Shown here piece by piece: positions 5,966 through 12,397 of a DNA stretch of 12,397 bases; within the stretch, counting starts at the first letter, position 1; the number at the start of each line of letters is the position of its first letter. The position numbers were made by a program, and so were the translations under genes. The notes beneath the pieces are model-generated. The model did not search any database. It saw nothing but the letters and a program-made list of their open reading frames with translations, and was not told the origin of the DNA. This DNA is from Nocardioidaceae bacterium (GTDB lineage Bacteria; Actinomycetota; Actinomycetes; Propionibacteriales; Nocardioidaceae): NCBI GenBank assembly GCA_013811715.1, contig JACCUS010000281.1, forward strand, positions 1-12,397. The letters are read 5' to 3'.

Positions 5966-7249
5966 ATGAGATCGAAAGTCATGGCAGCAACGATGACCGC
6001 GCTGGCGCTCACGTTGGCGGCTTGCGGCGGCGGCTCGGGGAGCTCGAGCGAAGCCATCAGCGCCACGGGACCCATCAAGATCTGGCTGTCCAACAGCCCG
6101 GAGGAGATCGCCTGGGGCAAGGCGATGGTCAAGGAGTGGAACGCCGACCACCCCGAGGAAACGGTGACCGCGCAGGAGATTCCGGCGGGCACGACGTCTG
6201 AAGAGGTCATCGGGGCAGCCATCACAGCCGGGAACGCACCCTGTCTGGTCTTCAACACGGCGCCCGCCGCCGTACCCCAGTTCGAGAAGCAAGGTGGACT
6301 GGTCCCCCTCGACAGCTTCGACGGCGCCGTAGAGTACATCGAGTCGCGCACTGGCAGTGCAGCCGAGCAGTACAAGTCGCCCGACGGCCAGTACTACCAG
6401 ATCCCCTGGAAGTCCAACCCGGTCATGATCTTCTACAACAAGGACATCATGGAGGAGGCCGGGATCGACCCGGAGAACCCGCCACTGGCCACCTACGACG
6501 AGTTCCTGGCCACCAGTCGCACGGTCGTCGAGAGCGGCGCGGCGAAGGCAGCGATCTGGCCCGCGCCGACCAGCGAGTTCTTCCAGTCCTGGTTCGACTT
6601 CTACCCGCTCTACGCGGCCGAGACCGGTGGCACGCAGCTGGTCGAGGACGGCGCTGCAACCTTCGACTCAGACGCTGGTAAGGCGGTGGCAGACTTCTGG
6701 GCAACGATGTACTCGGAGGGTCTTGCACCGACGGAGGCAGCGACCGACGATGCGTTCGCGGAGGGCGACTCCGCGATGTCGGTCGTCGGCCCTTGGGCCA
6801 TCGCGGTGTACGGCGAATCGGTCAACTGGGGCGTCGTACCGGTCCCGACCTCGACCGGTATCAGCCCGGACGAGACCTACACGTTCTCCGACGCAAAGAA
6901 CGTCGCGGTCTACTCCGCCTGCGAGAACCAAGGCACCGCGTGGGAGGTGCTGAAGTTCGCTACCAGCGAGGAGCAGGACGGAAAGCTCCTCGAGGTGACC
7001 GGACAGATGCCGCTTCGTGAGGATCTCGAGTCGACGTACCCCGACTACTTCGAGGAGAACCCGGAGTACCAGCTGTTCGCCGACCAGGCCTCGCGGACGA
7101 TCGAAGTGCCGAACGTGTCGAATTCCATCGCGATCTGGCAGGCGTTCCGTGACGAGTATTCATCGGCGGTGATCTTCGGCAAGACCTCCGTCGACGAAGC
7201 ACTGTCCGCGGCGGCCGAGGCGGTCACCGAGCTCGCCGGGCAGTCCTGA
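5966..7249 (+). CDS. ABC-importer sugar-binding lipoprotein (family 1 extracellular solute-binding protein)
   Basis: The 427-residue product is an extracellular solute-binding protein of the MalE-like family 1. Residues 1-20 are a lipoprotein signal peptide with lipobox LAAC, lipidated cysteine C20, and a Gly/Ser-rich linker after it. The mature protein has the family signature around PWKSNPVMIFYNKDIMEEAG (147-166), the hinge-region GDSAMSVVGPWAI (267-279) and the late MPLREDL (348-354). The start at 5966 follows GGAG (5957-5960); the frame is open far upstream but overlaps lacI. It should capture an oligosaccharide at the outer face of the membrane and hand it to the two permeases immediately downstream. 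Ligand class is inferred from neighbours. Confidence 0.93.
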   Translation: MRSKVMAATMTALALTLAACGGGSGSSSEAISATGPIKIWLSNSPEEIAWGKAMVKEWNADHPEETVTAQEIPAGTTSEEVIGAAITAGNAPCLVFNTAPAAVPQFEKQGGLVPLDSFDGAVEYIESRTGSAAEQYKSPDGQYYQIPWKSNPVMIFYNKDIMEEAGIDPENPPLATYDEFLATSRTVVESGAAKAAIWPAPTSEFFQSWFDFYPLYAAETGGTQLVEDGAATFDSDAGKAVADFWATMYSEGLAPTEAATDDAFAEGDSAMSVVGPWAIAVYGESVNWGVVPVPTSTGISPDETYTFSDAKNVAVYSACENQGTAWEVLKFATSEEQDGKLLEVTGQMPLREDLESTYPDYFEENPEYQLFADQASRTIEVPNVSNSIAIWQAFRDEYSSAVIFGKTSVDEALSAAAEAVTELAGQS

Positions 7250-7264
7250 CCCGGTACGCCTCCC

Positions 7265-8200
7265 ATGACGTCAGATTCCCCGACGGTCGAGGAAGCCCGT
7301 CCGGCGGCCTCGCGTCGTCACCGGCTGGCGACCCTGCTGGGTCGCCAACCGCTGGGGATCGCGTTCGCCGCGCCCTACGCGGTGTTCCTCGCAGCCGTGT
7401 TCGCCTACCCGTTGGGGCTCGCGGTCTGGATCAGCTTCCACGACTACTTCTTCCTCGCCCCCGGGGCACAGGTCGCGCGACCGTTCGTCGGGTTCGAGAA
7501 CTACACGGCCGTGCTGTCGGACCCTGCGGTACGACGGTCCTTCGTCAATGTCGCCGTGTTCCTCGTGATCAACGTGCCGCTGACGGTCGTGCTGTCTCTC
7601 GTCCTTGCCACGAAGCTCAACCAGGTGATTCGGGCGCGTGCCTTCCTGCGCGTGTCCTACTACGTCCCCTACGTCACGGCGAGCGTGGCGCTGGTGGCCG
7701 TCTGGCTGTTCCTCTTCGGCATGGACGGCATGGTGAACCAACTGCTCGGACCGCTGGCCCCCGACCCGTCATGGCTGGTCAACGGTGGGCTCGCGATGCC
7801 GTTGATCGCCCTCTTCGTCACCTGGAAGCAGCTCGGGTTCTTCATCCTGCTCTATCTGGCCGCGTTGCAGAATGTGTCCAAGGAGCTGTACGAGGCGGCG
7901 TCAGTCGACGGCGCCAGCCGGTTCCGCTCCTTTGTGAACGTCACGGTGCCCGGCGTACGTCCGGCCACCGTCTTGGTGGTGATCCTGGCAACCATCACCG
8001 GAGCGAACCTGTTCACCGAGCCCTACCTGCTGACCAGCGGCGGAGGTCCTGACGGAGCGTCGACCTCGCCCGTCTTCGTGATGTACCAGAAGGGCATCGA
8101 GCAGGGCACCCCCGACGTCGCGGCGGCTATCGGCGTGATCCTGGTGATCGCCGTCCTCATCATCTCCCTCATCAACAAACGACTCCTGGAGCGCGACTGA
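7265..8200 (+). CDS. sugar ABC transporter permease, MalF type
   Basis: A 311-residue integral membrane protein with about six membrane segments (near 31-57, 92-115, 133-152, 178-201, 234-252 and 287-304). The cytoplasmic EAA loop that docks the ATPase is intact: EAASVDGAS (210-218) ending in VPGVRP (228-233). The gene starts 15 bp after the binding-protein stop. No good ribosome site precedes the ATG, so translation is probably coupled to the upstream gene. It should form a heterodimer with the permease that begins 1 bp downstream. Confidence 0.93.
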   Translation: MTSDSPTVEEARPAASRRHRLATLLGRQPLGIAFAAPYAVFLAAVFAYPLGLAVWISFHDYFFLAPGAQVARPFVGFENYTAVLSDPAVRRSFVNVAVFLVINVPLTVVLSLVLATKLNQVIRARAFLRVSYYVPYVTASVALVAVWLFLFGMDGMVNQLLGPLAPDPSWLVNGGLAMPLIALFVTWKQLGFFILLYLAALQNVSKELYEAASVDGASRFRSFVNVTVPGVRPATVLVVILATITGANLFTEPYLLTSGGGPDGASTSPVFVMYQKGIEQGTPDVAAAIGVILVIAVLIISLINKRLLERD

Positions 8201-8201
8201 C

Positions 8202-9095
8202 ATGGCCGGCGCCGACACCCCCACGACAGACCTGGCGATGACCGAGCCCGACAAGTCGCCCGCGCGCAACAGAATCGGCCACTGGCTCAGCATCTTGGCC
8301 TTGTCCCTAGGCGCGCTGGTCTTCCTCTTCCCCTTCTACTACATGATCGTCGGGTCGTTGCAGGCCGAGCCGGACACCTCATTGCGGGGCGCCTTCCCCA
8401 CAGGTGGACTGACCCTGGACAACTACTCCGAGATCAACGAGCGCGTCGACCTCGTTCGGTCCCTGGCCAACTCCGGAATCTTCACCGGTGGCGTCGTCCT
8501 CGGCACCGTGGTCTTCGGCATCCTCGCCGGCTACGCGCTGGCCCGCCTGCACTTCCGCGGGCGCGGCACTCTCTTCGCGGTGATGCTGCTCGTCCAGATC
8601 GTCCCCTTCCAGCTCCTCATCATCCCGATCTACGTGATGGTCGTGCGCAGCTACGGGCTCGCAGACTCCTACCTCGGCATGATCTTGCCGTTCGCGATCA
8701 ACTCGACCGCGGTGTTCGTGTTCCGCCAGTTCTTCCTCCAGCTTCCAGAAGAGCTCTTCTCCGCAGCCCGCCTCGATGGCGCCGGCGAGTTGCGGATCCT
8801 CTGGTCGGTGGCGCTCCCGCTGGTGAAGCCCGCCATTCTCACAGCCATCCTGGTCACCTTCATAGGACCTTGGAACGAGTTCCTCTGGCCGTTCCTCGTC
8901 ACGAAGGACACCGAGCTGCAGCCACTCGCGGTGTCGCTGGCCAACTACATCAGCAGCGTCGCCGGACGGGCCACGAACCCATACGGCGCGATCCTCGCCG
9001 GCGCCGTCGTGCTCGCTGCACCGGCGGTCGTACTGTTCGTGGCGTTCCAGAAGCACTTCAGCGCATCCAACCTCGGCTCGGGAGTCAAGGGATAG
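8202..9095 (+). CDS. sugar ABC transporter permease, MalG type
   Basis: A 297-residue integral membrane protein with six predicted membrane segments (near 28-51, 92-113, 124-148, 157-177, 209-229 and 262-281). The EAA loop is present in the form FSAARLDGAGELRILW (186-201) ending in LPLVKP (205-210); the leading glutamate of the classic EAA is not at its usual place, which is common in MalG-type partners. The ATG lies one base after the preceding stop, with a GGAG about 10 bases upstream inside that gene. The C-terminus (SGVKG) is typical of the family. No ATPase gene follows within the window. Confidence 0.93.
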   Translation: MAGADTPTTDLAMTEPDKSPARNRIGHWLSILALSLGALVFLFPFYYMIVGSLQAEPDTSLRGAFPTGGLTLDNYSEINERVDLVRSLANSGIFTGGVVLGTVVFGILAGYALARLHFRGRGTLFAVMLLVQIVPFQLLIIPIYVMVVRSYGLADSYLGMILPFAINSTAVFVFRQFFLQLPEELFSAARLDGAGELRILWSVALPLVKPAILTAILVTFIGPWNEFLWPFLVTKDTELQPLAVSLANYISSVAGRATNPYGAILAGAVVLAAPAVVLFVAFQKHFSASNLGSGVKG

Positions 9096-9121
9096 CGCCC
9101 CGACGGCCGGCACCGCACGAA

Positions 9122-9136
9122 GCCTGGCAACCAGGC
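9122..9136 (+). other. short intercistronic hairpin
   Basis: GCCTGG-CAA-CCAGGC forms a perfect 6-bp, triloop hairpin in the 80-bp gap between the second permease gene and the secreted glycosidase-like gene. No T-run follows, so full termination is unlikely. It may slow 3' decay of the transporter message or partly reduce readthrough into the enzyme genes. Confidence 0.4.
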
Positions 9137-9175
9137 GACAACGACAGATCGCACCGACCACAGGAACGAGGAGAC

Positions 9176-11260
9176 ATGAGAAACGGAACCGTGATTGAGC
9201 GCCGTGGACGTCGCGGGAGGGCGCGTCGGCGGGTCGGTACGACAGGTGCGGCGCTCGTCGTACTCATGGCGACGCCCTCGGCGGTCGTCGCTGTCGATGC
9301 GGTCGCCGACCAGCCGCCGGTGACACCAACGACATCGACGCCGCTCACCAACCTCGCCCACCTTGACTGGCTGGGCGCCCAAGTGGACCCACCGGCGCAG
9401 GAGGGCCACACGACGTACCGCATGTCCACCCAGCCGAGGATCGGCGTGCTGTGGACCTACGCGGAGCCCGACGAGAGCGGCAGCTACCGCCACGTCGGGG
9501 GCGGCGCGTACGACCCCGCCACGAACACCTGGAGCCAGGGCGCTTACAACGCCGACGACATGACCCGAGCCGCGATCGTCTACCTGCGTCACTGGAAGGC
9601 CACCGGCGCCACGTCGAGCAGAGAGGCGGCGTACGACCTCCTGCGCGGCGTGACCTACCTGCAGACCGTGACCGGGCCCAACGCCGGCAACGTGGTGCTG
9701 TGGATGCAACCCGACGGCACCCTCAACCCCAGCGCCGAGCCGAAGGAGCTGCCCGACCCGTCCGACAGCGACGCCTCCTACTGGCTGGCCAGGACCATCT
9801 GGGCTCTCGGCGAGGGCTACGCGGCGTTCCGGGACGAGGACCCGGCGTTCGCGGCCTTCCTCCGCGACCGGCTCGACCTCAGCATCGAAGCGGTCGACCG
9901 GCAGGTGCTCGACCGGTACGGCGACTACCTCGACATCGACGGCCAGCGCACCCCGGCATGGCTGATCGTCGACGGCGCGGACGCCACGGCCGAGGCGATC
10001 CTCGGGCTCTCGGCGTATGTCGACGCCGGTGGCTCGTCCACCGCGAGGGTCGCATTGGCCCGGCTCAGCGAAGGCGTCGCCGCCCTGACCGGAGGCGATC
10101 GCCGGACCTGGCCGTTCGGATCGATCCGGCCCTGGGCGCTGTCTCGGTCTGTGTGGCACGCGTGGGGATCACAGATGCCGGCTGCGCTGGCAAAGGCGTC
10201 GGTCACGCTGGGCGACCAATCTCTTGCAGCCGTAGCCGCCACCGACTCATTCACGTTCGACCCGTGGCTCCTGACCTCCGGCGGTCCGGATCAGGGCAGG
10301 TTGCCGACGCGGGGCGACCCGTCCCAGATCGCCTACGGCGCCGACTCGCGTGTCCAGTCGCTCATCGCGACCGCGGACGCTACCGACCGCGACGGCGCGC
10401 GCCGGCTGGCCGGGATCATGGCCGCCTGGTTCTTCGGGGCTAACCCGGCCGGCGAGGCGATGTACGACCCGTCAACGGGTCGGACGTACGACGGCGTCTC
10501 GGGCGACGGGGTCATCAACCGAAACTCCGGTGCCGAGTCGACGATCCACGGCCTGCTGACGATGATCGCCTTGGACCAGAACCCCGACATCGCCGCGCTT
10601 GCCCGGACCGCATCCATCGACCAGCGCGTCGGCACCACCACGCTTCAGGCCGAGGACGCGCAACTGAGCGGTGACGCCCGCGCGGTGACGCCCGCCTCGC
10701 TGTGGACGGGGGAGTCGCTGTTCGGCGGCACCGGTTATGCAGAGATCGGCTCGGGCGGATCTGTCCTTTTCTCGATTCGACCGACGCGGCCGTTATTGCT
10801 GATACCCGTCTTCGACCTGCAACCAGGCAGTTCGGCAGTGACAACGTTCCGCGCCAACCGCGACACCGTCGGAAGGGTGCGGTCAGGTGCAATTGGCCCG
10901 CAAGGAGACTCGCCTGCACCTGGTGCGCTGCTCCCGGTGACACTCCCCACGGTCCGGCAGGGAGTGACCCGGCTCTCCGCCACGACTGCGGCAACCTCCG
11001 GCGACACCGCGAGGCTTGACGCCGTCATGCTCGAGCCCCTCGTGTCACGACTAGTCCTCAGTGGTGACAGGCACGGGACTGCCCTTCTCTCGAACTCCTC
11101 TACCCAGCCCCAACGGGCACTGGTGTCCCTCGCCGGCCACGGCACCGCCCGCATCGAGTCCTACGACGGCAGCGGTCGCCTCGTCGCGGTCAGCTTCAGC
11201 CCAGCCCGTACGGTGCAGGTAACGGTTCCCGCCGTCGGGTTCACGTTCGTCCGCCGCTAG
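9176..11260 (+). CDS. secreted alpha/alpha-toroid glycosidase-like protein with C-terminal beta-rich (CBM-like) region, uncharacterised
   Basis: A 694-residue exported protein I cannot assign to a named family. Residues 1-44 look like a signal peptide: a long arginine-rich start (9-19), a hydrophobic core (22-39), possible cleavage after AVA (42-44). A Tat signal is conceivable. Residues about 55-470 have the pattern of an alpha/alpha toroid (six-hairpin) enzyme, including YWLARTIWALGEGYAAF (202-218), LIVDGADATAEAILGLSAY (263-281) and NRNSGAESTIHGLLTM (448-463), with several conserved-looking acidic residues. From about 488 (TTLQAEDAQLSG) the sequence becomes beta-rich, like CBM6/35-type modules, to the end. 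The start is fixed by GAGGAG before the ATG. Gene context (importer, GH130, sugar isomerase) suggests an extracellular glycan hydrolase or lyase; no activity is shown. Confidence 0.8.
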   Translation: MRNGTVIERRGRRGRARRRVGTTGAALVVLMATPSAVVAVDAVADQPPVTPTTSTPLTNLAHLDWLGAQVDPPAQEGHTTYRMSTQPRIGVLWTYAEPDESGSYRHVGGGAYDPATNTWSQGAYNADDMTRAAIVYLRHWKATGATSSREAAYDLLRGVTYLQTVTGPNAGNVVLWMQPDGTLNPSAEPKELPDPSDSDASYWLARTIWALGEGYAAFRDEDPAFAAFLRDRLDLSIEAVDRQVLDRYGDYLDIDGQRTPAWLIVDGADATAEAILGLSAYVDAGGSSTARVALARLSEGVAALTGGDRRTWPFGSIRPWALSRSVWHAWGSQMPAALAKASVTLGDQSLAAVAATDSFTFDPWLLTSGGPDQGRLPTRGDPSQIAYGADSRVQSLIATADATDRDGARRLAGIMAAWFFGANPAGEAMYDPSTGRTYDGVSGDGVINRNSGAESTIHGLLTMIALDQNPDIAALARTASIDQRVGTTTLQAEDAQLSGDARAVTPASLWTGESLFGGTGYAEIGSGGSVLFSIRPTRPLLLIPVFDLQPGSSAVTTFRANRDTVGRVRSGAIGPQGDSPAPGALLPVTLPTVRQGVTRLSATTAATSGDTARLDAVMLEPLVSRLVLSGDRHGTALLSNSSTQPQRALVSLAGHGTARIESYDGSGRLVAVSFSPARTVQVTVPAVGFTFVRR

Positions 11261-11301
11261 GTTGCCATGAGTCCACAGCGCCCGAACCTGAACGAGGAGA
11301 C

Positions 11302-12282
11302 ATGCCACGCAGTGCCTTTCCCCACGCCGAGTTCCCCCTGGGCCCATTCAAGCCCTACGAGGGGAACCCGATCATGCGGCCGCAGGGCGAGACCTGGGAG
11401 TCGGCGAGCGTCTACAACCCGGCCGCTGTCGTCAAGGACGACCGCGTGGTCCTCCTCTACCGGGCGCACGCCGCCGACATCGTGTCACACGTCGGTCTCG
11501 CCGTCAGCGAAGACGGGATCCACTTCGAGCGACACCCCGAGCCGGTCCTCTCGCCCACCGAGGACTACGAGCAACGCGGCTGCGAGGATCCTCGCGTCAC
11601 CGAGATCGGGGGCACCTACTACCTGACCTACACAGGCTGGAGTGACAAGTCCGTCCAGCTCTGTCTGGCCACGTCGACCGACCTGCTCGCTTGGACCAAG
11701 CACGGACCTCTCTTCCCGGACTTCAACACCTTCCTTCCGAACGGCAACGGCTCGCCCGAGCCCTGGAGCAAAGCTGGAGGGATTCTTCCAGTGCCCATCG
11801 ACGGGCGATACCTGATGTACTTCGGGGAGGGCTCGATCTGGTACGCCTGGTCCGATGACCTGATCAACTGGACCCCCGGCTCGAACGACGAGCCGATCAT
11901 GACCCCGACCCCGCCGGGCACCTTCGGCTCGTTCCTGGTCGAGGTGGGCCCCCCGCCGATCATCACCAACAACGGCATGATCCTGCTGCTCCACAACGCG
12001 GCGGTGAAGAACGAAGACGGGTCGGTCCACTACACCTGCGGCCAACTGTTGTTCTCACCTAAGGACCCGACGAAGCTCTTGGCACAGTTGAACTACCCGT
12101 GGCTCGAGCCGCAGACCTACGAGGACACCCATGGCCTCGTCTCCAACGTGACGTTCGTGGAGGGTCTCGTGTTCTTCCGGGACACCTGGTTCGCCTACTA
12201 CGGGCAGAGCGACTCGACCCTGGGCCTCGCGACCTACAAGGTGGGTGACACGTACTGGACCGCGGCGAAGACGTCCACGTGA
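11302..12282 (+). CDS. GH130-type beta-mannoside phosphorylase or glycosidase
   Basis: A 326-residue five-bladed beta-propeller enzyme of the GH130 (DUF377-related) group. Visible signatures are GNPIMRP (21-27), ASVYNPAAVV (35-44), LLYRAH (51-56), CEDPRVTEIGGTYYLTYT (94-111) with the probable catalytic aspartate D96, SKAGGILP (156-163), MYFGEGSIWYAWSDDLINW (172-190) and SNVTFVEGLVFF (281-292). Known members phosphorolyse or hydrolyse beta-mannosides such as mannosyl-glucose, beta-1,4- or beta-1,2-mannobiose. There is no signal peptide, so it acts in the cytoplasm on imported sugars. The start has GAGGAG five bases upstream. The next gene begins within its stop codon, suggesting coupled action with the AGE-family enzyme. 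Whether it uses phosphate or water cannot be settled here, and GH32/43-like propellers are a remote alternative. Confidence 0.82.
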   Translation: MPRSAFPHAEFPLGPFKPYEGNPIMRPQGETWESASVYNPAAVVKDDRVVLLYRAHAADIVSHVGLAVSEDGIHFERHPEPVLSPTEDYEQRGCEDPRVTEIGGTYYLTYTGWSDKSVQLCLATSTDLLAWTKHGPLFPDFNTFLPNGNGSPEPWSKAGGILPVPIDGRYLMYFGEGSIWYAWSDDLINWTPGSNDEPIMTPTPPGTFGSFLVEVGPPPIITNNGMILLLHNAAVKNEDGSVHYTCGQLLFSPKDPTKLLAQLNYPWLEPQTYEDTHGLVSNVTFVEGLVFFRDTWFAYYGQSDSTLGLATYKVGDTYWTAAKTST

Positions 12283-12397
12283 TGTCGTGGCTTGCCGGTT
12301 CAGCGCACATGCGCTGGCTTGAGACCGAGAGTGACCGGCTGCTGCAGTTCAGCCGAGCCTCTCGCCATCCGGCCGGCGGGTTCGCCTGGCTCGACTC
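12282..12397 (+). CDS. N-terminal part of an AGE-family sugar epimerase/isomerase (YihS/mannose-isomerase-like), cut by window edge
   Basis: Thirty-eight codons of a rightward gene are visible, beginning with an ATG that shares its A with the preceding TGA stop (TGATG overlap), an arrangement typical of translational coupling. The residues MRWLETESDRLLQFSR (10-25) followed by PAGGFAWLD (30-38) match the N-terminus of N-acylglucosamine 2-epimerase superfamily enzymes, especially the branch containing E. coli YihS and bacterial D-mannose isomerases (pattern H-x-R-W-L-E-x-E-x-D-R-x-x-x-F then GFGWL). Members interconvert mannose and fructose, sulfoquinovose and its ketose, or epimerise cellobiose/mannobiose at C2. 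Coupling with GH130 favours conversion of a mannose-type product or a beta-mannosyl disaccharide. The sequence ends before the catalytic histidines, so specificity is open. Confidence 0.75.
   Translation, partial: MSWLAGSAHMRWLETESDRLLQFSRASRHPAGGFAWLD

Noticed and set aside
8870..9175. Upstream extension of the secreted-protein gene
   Set aside because: It overlaps the second permease gene in another frame; the ATG at 9176 has a strong GAGGAG and starts the export signal.
8945..10159. Long open frame on the minus strand (about 404 codons) across the permease end and the secreted-protein gene
   Set aside because: It is antisense to two well-supported genes, rich in Arg/Gly/Val/Asp from complementary GC-rich codons, and shows no family motif. 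Long antisense frames are expected at this GC content.

Overview
The window looks like chromosome from a high-GC Gram-positive bacterium, probably an actinobacterium of the Nocardioides/Propionibacteriales type. This rests on strong G/C bias at third codon positions, GAGGAG-type ribosome sites, and protein families common in that group (fused thioredoxin-reductase-like/methyltransferase protein, small TfoX and PhnB-like proteins, LacI-controlled sugar importers). The taxon is an inference. I saw no rRNA, tRNA, CRISPR array, insertion sequence or phage gene.

Left part (1-3191): unrelated single genes. The left edge carries the first codons of a leftward gene whose N-terminus resembles the CoxG/SRPBCC family. 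Divergent from it is a 541-residue fusion of a TrxR-like flavin dithiol/disulfide oxidoreductase with a SAM methyltransferase (207-1832). A leftward TfoX N-terminal-domain protein (2036-2368) converges on it. After about 400 bp with no supportable gene comes a rightward PhnB-like VOC protein (2778-3191).

Right part (3243-12397): a carbohydrate uptake and breakdown locus. A leftward cytoplasmic GH13 alpha-glucosidase-like gene (3243-4832) is divergent from a LacI-family regulator (4884-5912). Between them lies a perfect 18-bp palindrome (4861-4878), the probable operator, overlapping promoter elements for both directions. Downstream of lacI, all rightward and closely spaced, are a sugar-binding lipoprotein, two MalF/MalG-type permeases, a large secreted protein with an alpha/alpha-toroid-like catalytic region and a C-terminal beta-rich region, a GH130-type mannoside phosphorylase/glycosidase, and the start of an AGE-family sugar epimerase/isomerase cut by the right edge. 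No ABC ATPase is present, so the importer probably borrows a shared MsiK/MsmK-type ATPase or one outside the window.

Working model (inference): the secreted protein trims an external glycan. The lipoprotein and permeases import the fragments. GH130 (beta-mannoside or related linkage) and GH13 (alpha-glucoside linkage) split them inside the cell. The AGE enzyme converts the freed sugar, for example mannose to fructose, for glycolysis. LacI senses an intermediate and releases the shared operator. The glycan is not identifiable from sequence alone, and the secreted protein is the least explained and most interesting member.
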